Part shown: piece by piece, positions 29,853 through 38,654 of the stretch | Layout of the letters: every line of letters starts with the position of its first letter | Position numbering within the stretch: position 1 is the first letter of the stretch | DNA from: Pseudorhodobacter sp. E13 | GTDB taxonomy: Bacteria; Pseudomonadota; Alphaproteobacteria; Rhodobacterales; Rhodobacteraceae | Assembly (NCBI RefSeq): GCF_003991405.1 | Contig: NZ_RPEN01000158.1 | Location: 186,001-250,000, forward strand | Length of the DNA stretch: 64,000 nt | Direction: 5' to 3' | Notes under the pieces: model-generated | What the model saw: the letters and a program-made list of their open reading frames with translations, nothing else | Told to the model about the DNA's origin: nothing | Databases searched by the model: none | Position numbers and translations under genes: made by a program

Positions 29853-31796
29853 TCAGGCCTGTATCATCGGCAGGTCGATCACAAAGCAACTGCCCTGCCC
29901 TGGTTCGCTTGTCGCCTCTATCCGCCCCCCAGCCCGGGTGATCAGGGTTTTGCTGATCGACAAGCCAAGCCCGGTGCCAAGCGCCTTTTTGGTGGTGAAG
30001 AACGGGTCGAAAATCCGCGGCAACACCTCGGGTGCGATGCCGCGCCCGCTGTCGCGCACCTCTATCCGCACGGTCGCGGCATCGGCATCCTGCGTTGAGA
30101 TTTGCAAGCTTCCCCCTTCTGGCATCGCCTGAATCGCATTGACCATCAGGTTGACAAGCACCTGCTGCAACTCTGTCTGGTTCATCGCGACCATGCCGCG
30201 CGCCTGCAAATCCAACGCCAGATCAATCCCGGCCCCGCCCAGCAAATGCTGCACCAGCGGCAGCGTTTCCTGCACCAGCGCGTTGGGGTCAAACCCGCTG
30301 CCCGCATCGGCATATTCCTCGGGCCGGGCAAAGCGCAGCAATTTGGTGACAAGGATATGGATCGCCTGAATCTGCTCCTGTATCAGGGTGAATTCGGTGC
30401 GCAGACTGTCGCCGCGCGGGCCCAGATCATCGCGCACCACGTCGAAGTTGCCTTGGATCACCGCCAGCGGGTTGTTGATCTCATGCGCGACGCCGGCTGT
30501 GATCTCGCCAATCGCGGCCAGCTTTTCCGACAGGATCAATTGCCGCGTGGTCTGTTCCAGTTGCAGATTGGCTGCCGCAAGGTCTGCCGTGCGCTCTGCC
30601 ACCCGGCTTTCCAACACATCCGCCCAATCGCGCAGCCGCTTTTCGCGCTCTTGCAACTGATCCAGCAGAATATCCAGATGCGCCGCCACGCGGCTGATCT
30701 CATCCTGCTTGGCCGCAAGGTTCACCCGCGCGCCCAGATCGCCCTTTTCCACCGCGCGGATCACACCGTCAATCCGCTCCAACGGTTTGAAGATGCCGCG
30801 CGCCCACCGCAGCAGCACCGGGGCCGAAAACAACACCACGACCAGAAAGGTCAGCGCAATCTGATACAGCGTGCGGCGCTTGGTTTCGGTGAAACCCGCC
30901 TCCAGAAACCCGACATAGAGCATACCGACCCGCTTGCCGAAACTGTCGATAATCGGCTCATAGGCCGAAACATACCAGTCATTCACCACAAAAGCGCGGT
31001 CCAGCCAGATGCGCCCTTCGTCCAGCACCCGCGCGCGCACCGCCGCCGAAACGCGGGTGCCAATGGCGCGCACATCTTCAAACAGGCGCACATTGGTGCT
31101 GATGCGCACATCTTCCAGAAACAGCGTGGCGGTGCCTTCGGTCAAACTGCCCGAGGGGTAGACCAGTTCATTCATCTGGTCGATGAAATCGAGGTTGCGA
31201 TTCAAAAGCACGCCCCCCACCAGCGCGCCCCCCGGTGCCTGTGCCGCCGCATGCACCAGCATCCCCCGGCTTTCGCCCAAGCGGTCGGTGGCCACGGCGG
31301 CTTTGGTGTCCACCAAGGAGATTTGCGCCCGTGCCGCCAGCAGCGGTGAAATCGCGGCCAAGTCCTCGGCCTCAAAAATATCAATCGCGCTTTGGGTATG
31401 CCCGGCCAAGGCCCCGGCGATCACGGGCCACCCCTTTGCCTTTGTGGTGAAATACAGAAAGTCAAAACCCAGCTTCTTGCGCGCGGTTTCCAGAAACATC
31501 TCCCGCTCGGCCAAAGGCGTGGCCTGAAACGCGGCAGAGGCGGCCAGCGCCTCAATCGCGGCGCCCCGGTTGGCCAGCAAGCCTGCCAGATGCTGATTGG
31601 CAATCGTCAATTCGGTGTGAACCTTGGCGATCAACACCTCGTTAAAGCGCGTGGTCCAGCTTTTGACGGCTGTGACCAACAGCAAGGGCAGCACGATCAA
31701 CAAGGGCAACAGCGCGATCAGCAGCATCCGCACCCGGACCGAGCGGCGCGCGGCGGCCCAAAGCGTCACATCAGGTTTGCGGGCAGGTTCATTCAT
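29853..31796 (-). CDS. Membrane sensor histidine kinase at the end of the formate dehydrogenase operon
   Basis: A 647-residue kinase from MNEPARKPDVTLWAAARRSV. One membrane helix (about 23-44) precedes a Cache-like periplasmic sensor region (45-310). A second helix (about 311-329), HAMP (330-382), a short coiled coil, and a HisKA domain with the phospho-His in GVAHEINNPLAVIQGNF (His438) follow. The HATPase domain has N-box VLVNLMVNAIQAM (about 546), DSGRGIAPEV and LGTGLGLSISK. The HExxNPLA type pairs with NtrC-like regulators, and the cognate gene overlaps its start by 8 bases. The signal is unknown; formate or tungstate status is a guess from context. Confidence 0.92.
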   Translation of the reverse strand: MNEPARKPDVTLWAAARRSVRVRMLLIALLPLLIVLPLLLVTAVKSWTTRFNEVLIAKVHTELTIANQHLAGLLANRGAAIEALAASAAFQATPLAEREMFLETARKKLGFDFLYFTTKAKGWPVIAGALAGHTQSAIDIFEAEDLAAISPLLAARAQISLVDTKAAVATDRLGESRGMLVHAAAQAPGGALVGGVLLNRNLDFIDQMNELVYPSGSLTEGTATLFLEDVRISTNVRLFEDVRAIGTRVSAAVRARVLDEGRIWLDRAFVVNDWYVSAYEPIIDSFGKRVGMLYVGFLEAGFTETKRRTLYQIALTFLVVVLFSAPVLLRWARGIFKPLERIDGVIRAVEKGDLGARVNLAAKQDEISRVAAHLDILLDQLQEREKRLRDWADVLESRVAERTADLAAANLQLEQTTRQLILSEKLAAIGEITAGVAHEINNPLAVIQGNFDVVRDDLGPRGDSLRTEFTLIQEQIQAIHILVTKLLRFARPEEYADAGSGFDPNALVQETLPLVQHLLGGAGIDLALDLQARGMVAMNQTELQQVLVNLMVNAIQAMPEGGSLQISTQDADAATVRIEVRDSGRGIAPEVLPRIFDPFFTTKKALGTGLGLSISKTLITRAGGRIEATSEPGQGSCFVIDLPMIQA

Positions 31797-33153
31797 TCCA
31801 CTGCGCACATTTGCGATCAATCGTCTTGCGCGACACCCCCAGCCGCCGCGCCGCCTCGGCCCGGTTGCCGCCACAAGCCTCAAGGATCGACAGGATATGC
31901 CGCCGCTCTACCGCGTGCAGCGATTCCGCGGGTTCGGCATGGGCGCCATCCTCGGCCCCCGAAAATTCGGGCGGGAATTCCCCAAGGATCATGGAGCGTT
32001 CGATCAGGTTGCGCAATTCGCGCACATTGCCGGGCCAATCATATTGCGCCATGCGCAGCAGCACCGATTCCGGGATGGGCAAGGGCGCGCGGGCCTGCTG
32101 GCGGGCAAACAACCCCATGAAATGCTCTGCCAGATCGGCTATATCGCCAATCCGTTCGGTCAATTTGGGCATCTGCACCGTCAGCACATTGATGCGGTGA
32201 TACAGATCCTTGCGGAAACTGCCGCGCGCCACGCTGGCCGCCAGATCAGCGTTGGAGGCAAAGACGAAACGCAGGTTCAGCGGCACCTCACGTTCGGCCC
32301 CGCCGGGGCGGATGCGGTTATCTTCGATCACGCGCAGCAAGGTCGCCTGCACCGACAAGGGCAGTTCCCCCACCTCATCCAGAAACAGCGTCCCGCCAGA
32401 GGCATGCAGCAACAGCCCCTCTCGCCCGGTGGCCACATCGCCAAACAATTCGGCGGCCATCCGGTCGGGCGAGATGGCGGCGCAGTTGATCGGCACAAAG
32501 GGCTTTTCGGCGCGGTCTGACATGGCGTGCAGCGTGCGGGCCGCGATTTCCTTGCCTGTGCCGCTGTCGCCGGTGAACAGCACCGCCGTGGGCGTCCGCG
32601 CCACTTTCTCCAGCGTTTTGCGCACCGCCGTCAGCCCCGGCGAATGGCCGATCAACCGTCCGCGCCCGCCCGGACTATCGGCGCGCAATTCGTATTTCAG
32701 CAAGAAATTCTCTCGCCGCAAATAGCGTTGATCCATGCAGCGGCTGACCGCGTTCAAAATCTGGTTGGACCGGAAGGGTTTCAGCACGAAATCCGCCGCC
32801 CCCACCCGCAAAGCATGGATGGCCGTATCCAGATCGGCATAGGCTGTCATCAGGATGGCATCGGCAAACAGGCCGACGCGGCGCTGTTCGGACAACCAGT
32901 CCAGCCCCGATTTTCCGGGCATCACATTGTCCAGAATGATCAGATCGAAGTGATGGCCGTCCAGCAGTTTGGTGGCGGCTTCGGTATTCTCGGCCTCCTC
33001 CACCCGTTTGCAGCGCGGGCCCAGAATGCGCAGCAGAAAATTGCGCATGCCGGGTTCATCATCCACCACCAGAACCGAGATATGCGCCAGAATGCTGTCA
33101 ATCTCGGCCGGTTCCGGGGCCGCGGTGGGGTCTGAGTGTTCAACCGGTGTCAT
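31789..33153 (-). CDS. NtrC-family response regulator lacking the GAFTGA loop
   Basis: A 454-residue regulator. The receiver domain has phospho-Asp D75 (LIILDNVMPG), D31/D32, T103 and K125. The AAA+ domain has Walker A GDSGTGKE (195-202) and Walker B GGTLFLDE (253-260), with RKDLYHRINVLTVQMPKL. A Fis-type HTH ends the protein (ILEACGGNRAEAARRLGVSR). Where sigma-54 activators have GAFTGA, this one reads ELFGDVATGREGLLLHASGG, so the sigma-54 contact loop is missing. It probably acts on sigma-70 promoters, as described for Rhodobacter capsulatus NtrC. It is co-directional with the fdh genes. Confidence 0.93.
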   Translation of the reverse strand: MTPVEHSDPTAAPEPAEIDSILAHISVLVVDDEPGMRNFLLRILGPRCKRVEEAENTEAATKLLDGHHFDLIILDNVMPGKSGLDWLSEQRRVGLFADAILMTAYADLDTAIHALRVGAADFVLKPFRSNQILNAVSRCMDQRYLRRENFLLKYELRADSPGGRGRLIGHSPGLTAVRKTLEKVARTPTAVLFTGDSGTGKEIAARTLHAMSDRAEKPFVPINCAAISPDRMAAELFGDVATGREGLLLHASGGTLFLDEVGELPLSVQATLLRVIEDNRIRPGGAEREVPLNLRFVFASNADLAASVARGSFRKDLYHRINVLTVQMPKLTERIGDIADLAEHFMGLFARQQARAPLPIPESVLLRMAQYDWPGNVRELRNLIERSMILGEFPPEFSGAEDGAHAEPAESLHAVERRHILSILEACGGNRAEAARRLGVSRKTIDRKCAQWNE

Positions 33154-33234
33154 CAGCGCGGCTTGCCTTTCAGGTTCGGATCACAGCGGTCACAGCACCG
33201 GCGGCCCCGTGTCATTCCCTGCACAAGGCCGCGC

Positions 33235-33360
33235 CTAGTTCAGCCGGACAGCAGGGCTGCTTGTGACCTCTTGACTGGAAAACCCAGCATAGCCAAGCCC
33301 GAAATAGGCCACAACCGCCACAACAGCAATCGCCAGAAAAGCCAGATACATGCTTTTCAT
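33235..33360 (-). CDS. 41-residue single-pass membrane protein in the fdh operon
   Basis: A short reading frame from the ATG at 33360 to TAG at 33235. It encodes MKSMYLAFLAIAVVAVVAYF, then GLGYAGFSSQEVTSSPAVRL and a final Asn: one membrane helix (about 4-21) and a small polar tail. AAGGA lies about nine bases upstream of the ATG. It sits between the gamma subunit of formate dehydrogenase and the response regulator, in the same direction. It could be a small subunit or regulator of the membrane-bound enzyme. The assignment as a gene rests on the ribosome-binding site, the hydrophobic helix and the position. Confidence 0.65.
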   Translation of the reverse strand: MKSMYLAFLAIAVVAVVAYFGLGYAGFSSQEVTSSPAVRLN

Positions 33361-33429
33361 TCAGATCATTCCTTTATCCTTGGGCAGCCGGATGGCCACC
33401 GAAATGGTTTGCCCGCGCACAGGCAGGGC

Positions 33430-34656
33430 CTATTCCGCCGGGGTCGCGGCTTTGTTGGCACCGGCCTTGGCATCGGCGGCTTTCGCCTTCACCTCGTCCA
33501 GCCACAACCCGTGGTGTTCCTTGGCCCATTGTTCATCGACCTCGCCCGAGCCCATGGCATCAAAGGCCCCCTCCATCCCGACAGAGCCGAGATAGATATG
33601 GGCCAGAATAATGGCGATAAAGACAAAGGCAATGATGGCATGCCACAGCTGCGCCAGTTGCATTTCCTCATGCGGGGCCAGCGCGGTGGGAAGGGTGCCG
33701 AACCCCAGCGCCTGCGGCAGTCCGGTGCCGTTCAGCAGATCGAACGTGCCTGCAAACATCGGCAATTCGAACGGAAACAGCAGCGACAGCCCGGAGACTG
33801 AGATGGAAATGCCCAGCACCAGCACCGCCCAGAAGATGATCTTCTGGCCGGCGTTGAACTTCTTGGCAGGCGGGTGGACGCCTTTGCTGAACAATCCGCC
33901 GCCCACGGCCAGCCATTTCAGATCGTGTTTGTTGGGGATGTTATGAACCAGCCAGAACACCGTCACCATCACCAGCCCCAGCATGAAGGCCCAGGCCACA
34001 TTGTTGTGAACCCATTTGCCGCCAACCGCCAGCGGGGCAAAGGCCTCATGCCCGACCAACGGAATGATGAATTTGCGCCCGAAAAGCTGGAACAGACCGG
34101 TCAGCCCCAACAGAATGAACGAGCCGCCCAAAAGCCAATGCGCAAAGCGTTCGATAGAGGGGAAACGCAGCACTTTCCGGCCCGTCAACGGGCCATCTGT
34201 CCGAATCCGCCCCCGCAGCGCATAGAACAGCGCCAGCAGCGCAAGAGTGCCGAGCAGCAACCAGCCGCCATAGGTGATCAAGGGGCCTGCGCGAAAGGCC
34301 AGCCATGCCATGCCGCCATCCTGCATCAGCACATCCGCCGCCGGGCTGCGCGACGATACCGTTACATCGGCCTTGTTATAGCGCAGCGCGCGCCAATCCT
34401 CGGCTTGCGAAATGCCGCCCAGACTGCCCAAGGGCGCGGTTTCCGGCGCGGCGCGTGCCGGGTCGCCGACATCCTCGCTGCGGTAACTGTCATCCAGCTT
34501 TTGCTGGGCCTGCCGCGCCAGAATATCCTCTAGCGTAGAGGCGCCGCCGGTGGCTGACCGGTCGATCACCGGGGCCTCTTGCGCCTGCACGCCCAGCGGC
34601 GCGAAAGGGGCTGCCAGCAGGGCAAGGATCAGCAAGAAGAAGGGTCTGGGGATCAT
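33430..34656 (-). CDS. fdoI: Formate dehydrogenase gamma subunit (cytochrome b556 type)
   Basis: A 408-residue membrane subunit from the ATG at 34656, which has AGGTGG five bases upstream. It has a signal peptide (MIPRPFFLLILALLAAPFAP), a periplasmic N-terminal extension, one helix near residues 125-145, and then the four-helix cytochrome b domain. Candidate haem ligands are in FPSIERFAHWLLGGSFILLG, GGKWVHNNVAWAFMLGLVMV and LWHAIIAFVFIAIILAHIYL. It anchors the enzyme and passes electrons to quinone. It is longer than E. coli FdoI because of the N-terminal extension. An alternative GTG start exists at 34665. Confidence 0.93.
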   Translation of the reverse strand: MIPRPFFLLILALLAAPFAPLGVQAQEAPVIDRSATGGASTLEDILARQAQQKLDDSYRSEDVGDPARAAPETAPLGSLGGISQAEDWRALRYNKADVTVSSRSPAADVLMQDGGMAWLAFRAGPLITYGGWLLLGTLALLALFYALRGRIRTDGPLTGRKVLRFPSIERFAHWLLGGSFILLGLTGLFQLFGRKFIIPLVGHEAFAPLAVGGKWVHNNVAWAFMLGLVMVTVFWLVHNIPNKHDLKWLAVGGGLFSKGVHPPAKKFNAGQKIIFWAVLVLGISISVSGLSLLFPFELPMFAGTFDLLNGTGLPQALGFGTLPTALAPHEEMQLAQLWHAIIAFVFIAIILAHIYLGSVGMEGAFDAMGSGEVDEQWAKEHHGLWLDEVKAKAADAKAGANKAATPAE

Positions 34657-34692
34657 CACCGCCACCTGAATTCTAAAGAAATGGAAACGCCC

Positions 34693-34719
34693 GCCCGCAG
34701 CGCTGGGGACACTGCGGGC
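34693..34719 (-). other. Intercistronic hairpin between fdoH and fdoI
   Basis: A perfect 8-base stem, GCCCGCAG (34693-34700) and CTGCGGGC (34712-34719), lies in the 115-base gap before the fdoI start. No T-run follows on the minus strand, so it looks like an mRNA-processing or stabilising structure rather than a terminator. It could set the ratio of soluble to membrane subunits. Confidence 0.4.
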
Positions 34720-34771
34720 AGACGATCAAAGGCATTGGCCCCTGCCCTGTCCGGCAAGGACCACGCCGCCC

Positions 34772-35371
34772 TTACAAAGAGCCTGCCTTGCTTTCATAGG
34801 CCGTGCCCCAGCCCCAAGCGCCCGAACCAAAGCCGCGCGCGACAACGCGCTCGCGGTAGATGGCGGAAACGGTGTCACCATCCCCGGCCAGCAGCGCCTT
34901 GGTCGAACACATCTCGGCGCAGATCGGCAATTTGCCCTCGGCAATCCGGTTGCGGCCATATTTGGAAAACTCGGCGGTGGAATGGTCTTCTTCGGGGCCA
35001 CCGGCGCAGAAGGTGCATTTGTCCATCTTGCCGCGCGACCCGAAGTTGCCCGCTTGCGGATATTGCGGCGCGCCAAAGGGGCAGGCATAGAAGCAATAGC
35101 CGCAGCCGATGCACAGATCCTTGGAGTGCAGAACGATGCCATCCGCCGTCTGGTAAAAGCAATCGGTCGGGCAAACCGCCATGCAGGGCGCATCCGAACA
35201 ATGCATGCAGGCCACCGAGATCGAACGCTCGCCCGGCTTGCCGTCATTGATCGTGACCACCCGGCGGCGGTTGATGCCCCATGGCACCTCGTGTTCGTTC
35301 TTACAGGCCGTTACGCAGGCATTGCATTCGATGCAGCGTTCGGCATCACATAGAAATTTGGCTCTTGCCAT
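34772..35371 (-). CDS. fdoH: Formate dehydrogenase beta subunit (4x[4Fe-4S])
   Basis: A 199-residue ferredoxin-like subunit that transfers electrons from the alpha subunit to the cytochrome b subunit. Four clusters are supported by CIECNACVTACKNEHEVPWG, CMHCSDAPCMAVCPTDCFYQ, CIGCGYCFYACPFGAPQYP and a DKCTFCAGG segment with a distal CAEMC. Unlike E. coli FdnH/FdoH (about 294-300 residues) it has no C-terminal membrane helix. It begins 12 bases after fdoG. Confidence 0.94.
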   Translation of the reverse strand: MARAKFLCDAERCIECNACVTACKNEHEVPWGINRRRVVTINDGKPGERSISVACMHCSDAPCMAVCPTDCFYQTADGIVLHSKDLCIGCGYCFYACPFGAPQYPQAGNFGSRGKMDKCTFCAGGPEEDHSTAEFSKYGRNRIAEGKLPICAEMCSTKALLAGDGDTVSAIYRERVVARGFGSGAWGWGTAYESKAGSL

Positions 35372-35383
35372 GATGTTTGCTCC

Positions 35384-38302
35384 TTAAGCCGCAGAGATTT
35401 TGCAAAGGGTGGCCTTGGTTTCCTGCATCAAGGTCACGCTGTCATAGCCGTAAGTTTGCGCGGTGTTGGTGCTTTCGCCCAAGACAACCGGATCGGCGCC
35501 TTCGGGGTATTTGCTGCGCAGGTCCTCACCCTGGAAATGGCCGCCAAAGTGGAAGGGCATGAAGGCCACGCCCGCGCCCACCCGTTCTGTCACCATTGCC
35601 ATCACCTTGACCTTGCCGCCTTCCGGGCCTTCCACCCAGACCTGCGACTTGTCACGCACGCCAAGGTTATTGGCGTCCCGCGGGTTGATCTCGATGAACA
35701 TGTCTTGCTGCAATTCCGCAAGCCACGGGTTCGACCGGGTTTCATCACCGCCGCCTTCATATTCCACCAAGCGCCCCGAGGTCAGGATGATCGGGTAATC
35801 CTTGCTGAAATCCTTGGACTGGATCGAGGCATAGAGCGTCGGCAAACGGTAAAGTTTGCGGTCGCTATAGGTCGGATAATCGGCGACCAGATCGCGGCGG
35901 TTGGTATAGAGCGGCTCGCGGTGCAGTGGCACCGGGTCGGGGAAGGTCCAGACAACCGTGCGGGCCTTGGCGTTACCGTAAGGCGCACATTCATGCAGGA
36001 TCGCCACGCGCTGGATGCCGCCCGACAGGTCGGTTTTCCAGTTAGCGGTCGGGCCGCCCACCGCGTCAATCGCGGCGCGTTCCGCATCGGTCAGGTCTTT
36101 GTCCCAGCCCAGATCCATCAGCATCTGCATGGTGAATTCAGGATAGCCGTCCTTGATTTCCGAATTGACGGAATAGACGCCTTCGGCCAGCAGGTTCTGG
36201 CCGTCCCGCTCTACCCCGAAACGCGCGCGGAAGGTCAGCCCACCTTTGGACACTGGCATGGACATATCATAGAGGTTCGGCGTGCCCGGATGGTTCATTT
36301 CCGGCGTGCCCCAGCAGGGCCAAGGCAGACCGTAGTAATCGCCATCGGCAGGGCCACCGATTGCCTGCAAGGTCGTCTTGTCAAAGGTGTGCTGGTTGGC
36401 CATGTGAAGCTTGATCCGCTCCGGCGATTGGCCAGTGTAGCCTACCGTCCACATGCCCTTGTTGAACTCGCGCGTGATGTCCTCGACATTCGGCTCATTC
36501 TCGCTGTCCATGCTGATATTGCGCAGCAGGCGGTCGGCAAAACCGAACTTCTTGGCAAAGAGCGTGATGATCTCATGGTCCGTTTTGCTTTCGAACAGCG
36601 GTTCCATGATCTTGTCGCGCCATTGCAACGACCGGTTTGACGCCGTGACCGAGCCGCGCGTTTCGAACTGCGTGGTTGCAGGCAGCAGGTAAACGCCATC
36701 GGTGCGGTCATGCAGCACGGCGGAAACGGTTGGGAACGGGTCAATCACGACCAGCGTATCCAGCTTTTCCATCGCGGTTTTCATCTCGGTCATACGCGTC
36801 TGGCTGTTGGGCGCGTGGCCCCACAGAACCATGACCTTGATATTGTCATTCTGGTCGATATTGGCCTTATCCTCCAACACGCCATCAATCCAGCGCGACA
36901 CCGGAATGCCGTTTTCATTCATCAGGCTGCGCTCATTGCCATCCTTGTCCAGCACGGGCGCACCATCCGGCCCTTTCAGCGTGACAAAGCGCCCCTTGAG
37001 CCAATCCAGATCTTCCTCCCAGACCCGCGCCCAATGCGCCCAGGCACCGGGGGCAAGCCCGTAATAGCCCGGAAGGTCATGGCTGAGAACGCCAAGATCG
37101 GTGGCACCCTGCACGTTGTCATGGCCGCGGAAAATATTGGTGCCGCCACCGGCAACGCCCATATTCCCCAAGGCCAGTTGCAAGATGCAATAGGCGCGGG
37201 TGTTGTTATTGCCATTGGTGTGCTGCGTGCCCCCCATGCACCAGATCAGCGTGCCGGGGCGGTTGTTGACCAGCGTGCGGGCCACGCGTTCCATTTGGCT
37301 GCCGGGAACGCCGGTGACGCGCTCGGTTTCCTCTGGCGTCCATTTCTTCACCTCATCACGGATCTGGTCCATCCCCCAGACGCGGGTGCGGATGAACTCT
37401 TTATCCTCCCAGCCGTTTTCAAAGATGTGCCACAGCATGCCCCAGATCACGGCAACATCGGTGCCGGGACGGATGCGCATATATTCATCCGCATGGGCCG
37501 CCGTGCGGGTAAAGCGCGGGTCGGCCACGATCAGCGGCGCGTTGTTTTCTTCCTTGGCTTTCAGCATATGCAGCAAGGACACCGGATGCGCCTCGGCCGG
37601 GTTGCCGCCGATCAGGAAGATCGCCTTAGATTTGTGGATATCGTTATAGCTGTTGGTCATGGCGCCATAGCCCCAGGTATTCGCCACACCCGACACCGTG
37701 GTCGAATGGCAAATCCGGGCTTGGTGGTCGACGTTATTGGTGCCCCAATAGGCGGCAAACTTGCGGAACAGATAGGCCTGTTCGTTGTTATGCTTGGCCG
37801 ACCCCAGCCAATAGACCGAATCCGGCCCGCTTTCGTCGCGCACGGCCATCATCTTGTCGCCAAGCTCAGTGATCGCCTGATCCCACGAGATGCGCTTCCA
37901 CTCACCGCCTTCTTTCTTCATCGGGTATTTCAGGCGGCGTTCGCCATGCGCATGTTCGCGCACCGAGGCCCCCTTGGCACAATAGCCACCAAGGTTGAAC
38001 GGGCTGTCAAAGCCCGGCTCCTGCCCGATCCAGACACCGTTATCCACCTCGGCCACCACGGTGCAGCCGACAGAGCAATGGGTGCAAACCGATTTCACCG
38101 TATCCACGGCGCGGGCGACGGCGGCTTGGGCATGGGCCTTTGTTACCGTGCCACCCGTGGCCCCCAGCATCGCCAAGCCGCCCACCGCAAGGCCCGAGCC
38201 ACGCAAAAAGCTGCGCCGATCCACGCTGGTGCTGGACATGGCCGACAGAAGCGGGCTGCGATGCCCCGTCCGTTCAATCCCGTTTGTCTTTTTTCTTAGC
38301 AT
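35384..38302 (-). CDS. fdoG: Formate dehydrogenase alpha subunit, Cys-type, Tat-exported, Mo/W-bis-MGD
   Basis: A 972-residue catalytic subunit. A Tat signal (DRRSFLRGSGLAVGGLAMLG, twin Arg at 29-30) directs folded export. The [4Fe-4S] site is C73, C76, C80 and C108 (VCTHCSVGC and GGYCAKG). The metal ligand is Cys198 in VDHQARICHSTTVSG, where E. coli FdnG has selenocysteine, so no Sec machinery is needed. MGD-binding segments follow (FLIGGNPAEAHP, MGGTQHTNGNNNTRAYCILQ). The ATG at 38302 has GAGGGAG upstream. The neighbouring tungstate transporter suggests tungsten may be the metal; that is inference. Confidence 0.95.
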   Translation of the reverse strand: MLRKKTNGIERTGHRSPLLSAMSSTSVDRRSFLRGSGLAVGGLAMLGATGGTVTKAHAQAAVARAVDTVKSVCTHCSVGCTVVAEVDNGVWIGQEPGFDSPFNLGGYCAKGASVREHAHGERRLKYPMKKEGGEWKRISWDQAITELGDKMMAVRDESGPDSVYWLGSAKHNNEQAYLFRKFAAYWGTNNVDHQARICHSTTVSGVANTWGYGAMTNSYNDIHKSKAIFLIGGNPAEAHPVSLLHMLKAKEENNAPLIVADPRFTRTAAHADEYMRIRPGTDVAVIWGMLWHIFENGWEDKEFIRTRVWGMDQIRDEVKKWTPEETERVTGVPGSQMERVARTLVNNRPGTLIWCMGGTQHTNGNNNTRAYCILQLALGNMGVAGGGTNIFRGHDNVQGATDLGVLSHDLPGYYGLAPGAWAHWARVWEEDLDWLKGRFVTLKGPDGAPVLDKDGNERSLMNENGIPVSRWIDGVLEDKANIDQNDNIKVMVLWGHAPNSQTRMTEMKTAMEKLDTLVVIDPFPTVSAVLHDRTDGVYLLPATTQFETRGSVTASNRSLQWRDKIMEPLFESKTDHEIITLFAKKFGFADRLLRNISMDSENEPNVEDITREFNKGMWTVGYTGQSPERIKLHMANQHTFDKTTLQAIGGPADGDYYGLPWPCWGTPEMNHPGTPNLYDMSMPVSKGGLTFRARFGVERDGQNLLAEGVYSVNSEIKDGYPEFTMQMLMDLGWDKDLTDAERAAIDAVGGPTANWKTDLSGGIQRVAILHECAPYGNAKARTVVWTFPDPVPLHREPLYTNRRDLVADYPTYSDRKLYRLPTLYASIQSKDFSKDYPIILTSGRLVEYEGGGDETRSNPWLAELQQDMFIEINPRDANNLGVRDKSQVWVEGPEGGKVKVMAMVTERVGAGVAFMPFHFGGHFQGEDLRSKYPEGADPVVLGESTNTAQTYGYDSVTLMQETKATLCKISAA

Positions 38303-38347
38303 CTCTCTCTCCCTCAGGTGGCCGGCTGGCCTTGGGTGTCACAAAGC

Positions 38348-38367
38348 GGGTCCGGTGATGCGGACCC
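38348..38367 (-). other. Hairpin between the Tat-peptide gene and fdoG
   Basis: A 7-base perfect stem, GGGTCCG (38348-38354) and CGGACCC (38361-38367), with a 6-base loop lies in the 79-base gap before fdoG. No T-run follows, so a processing or attenuation structure is more likely than a full terminator. Confidence 0.35.
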
Positions 38368-38381
38368 CAGATCAGATGGCC

Positions 38382-38582
38382 TTAGAACCGGGCCGAGGCG
38401 AAATAGGCGCGGGTATGCGCGGTGTCTTGCAACCCGGTGGCGGGGGCTTGTGCCTCGGCCTCGGTCGCGCTGCCCGTCAGGGCGACGGCAGCCACAGCCG
38501 CAGGGGCCGCCGTGCCTGCCAGTTTCAGGAAATTCCGGCGGCCTTCGTTGGTTGCGGCCTCTGCTTCGGTTTTCTTGACCAT
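38382..38582 (-). CDS. Formate-dehydrogenase-region Tat-signal small protein
   Basis: A 66-residue protein with a twin-arginine signal (TNEGRRNFLKLAG, twin Arg at 15-16) followed by an Ala-rich hydrophobic stretch and an AEAQA cleavage-like site. Only about 20 residues (APATGLQDTAHTRAYFASAR and the final Phe) remain after cleavage. This matches the short formate_TAT family found beside fdh operons. Its role is not established; it may assist export or assembly of the catalytic subunit. It lies between the TorD-type chaperone and fdoG. Confidence 0.85.
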   Translation of the reverse strand: MVKKTEAEAATNEGRRNFLKLAGTAAPAAVAAVALTGSATEAEAQAPATGLQDTAHTRAYFASARF

Positions 38583-38654
38583 TGTGTTTCCCTTTTGTGT
38601 TTTGGCGCCGCTGCGCCGGATGGTTTGGCCACGGGCGCCCCGCAGCCGGATTTG

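Noticed and set aside
38102-38302. Selenocysteine-type formate dehydrogenase
   Set aside because: The ligand position is a normal Cys codon in RICHSTT and there is no in-frame TGA.
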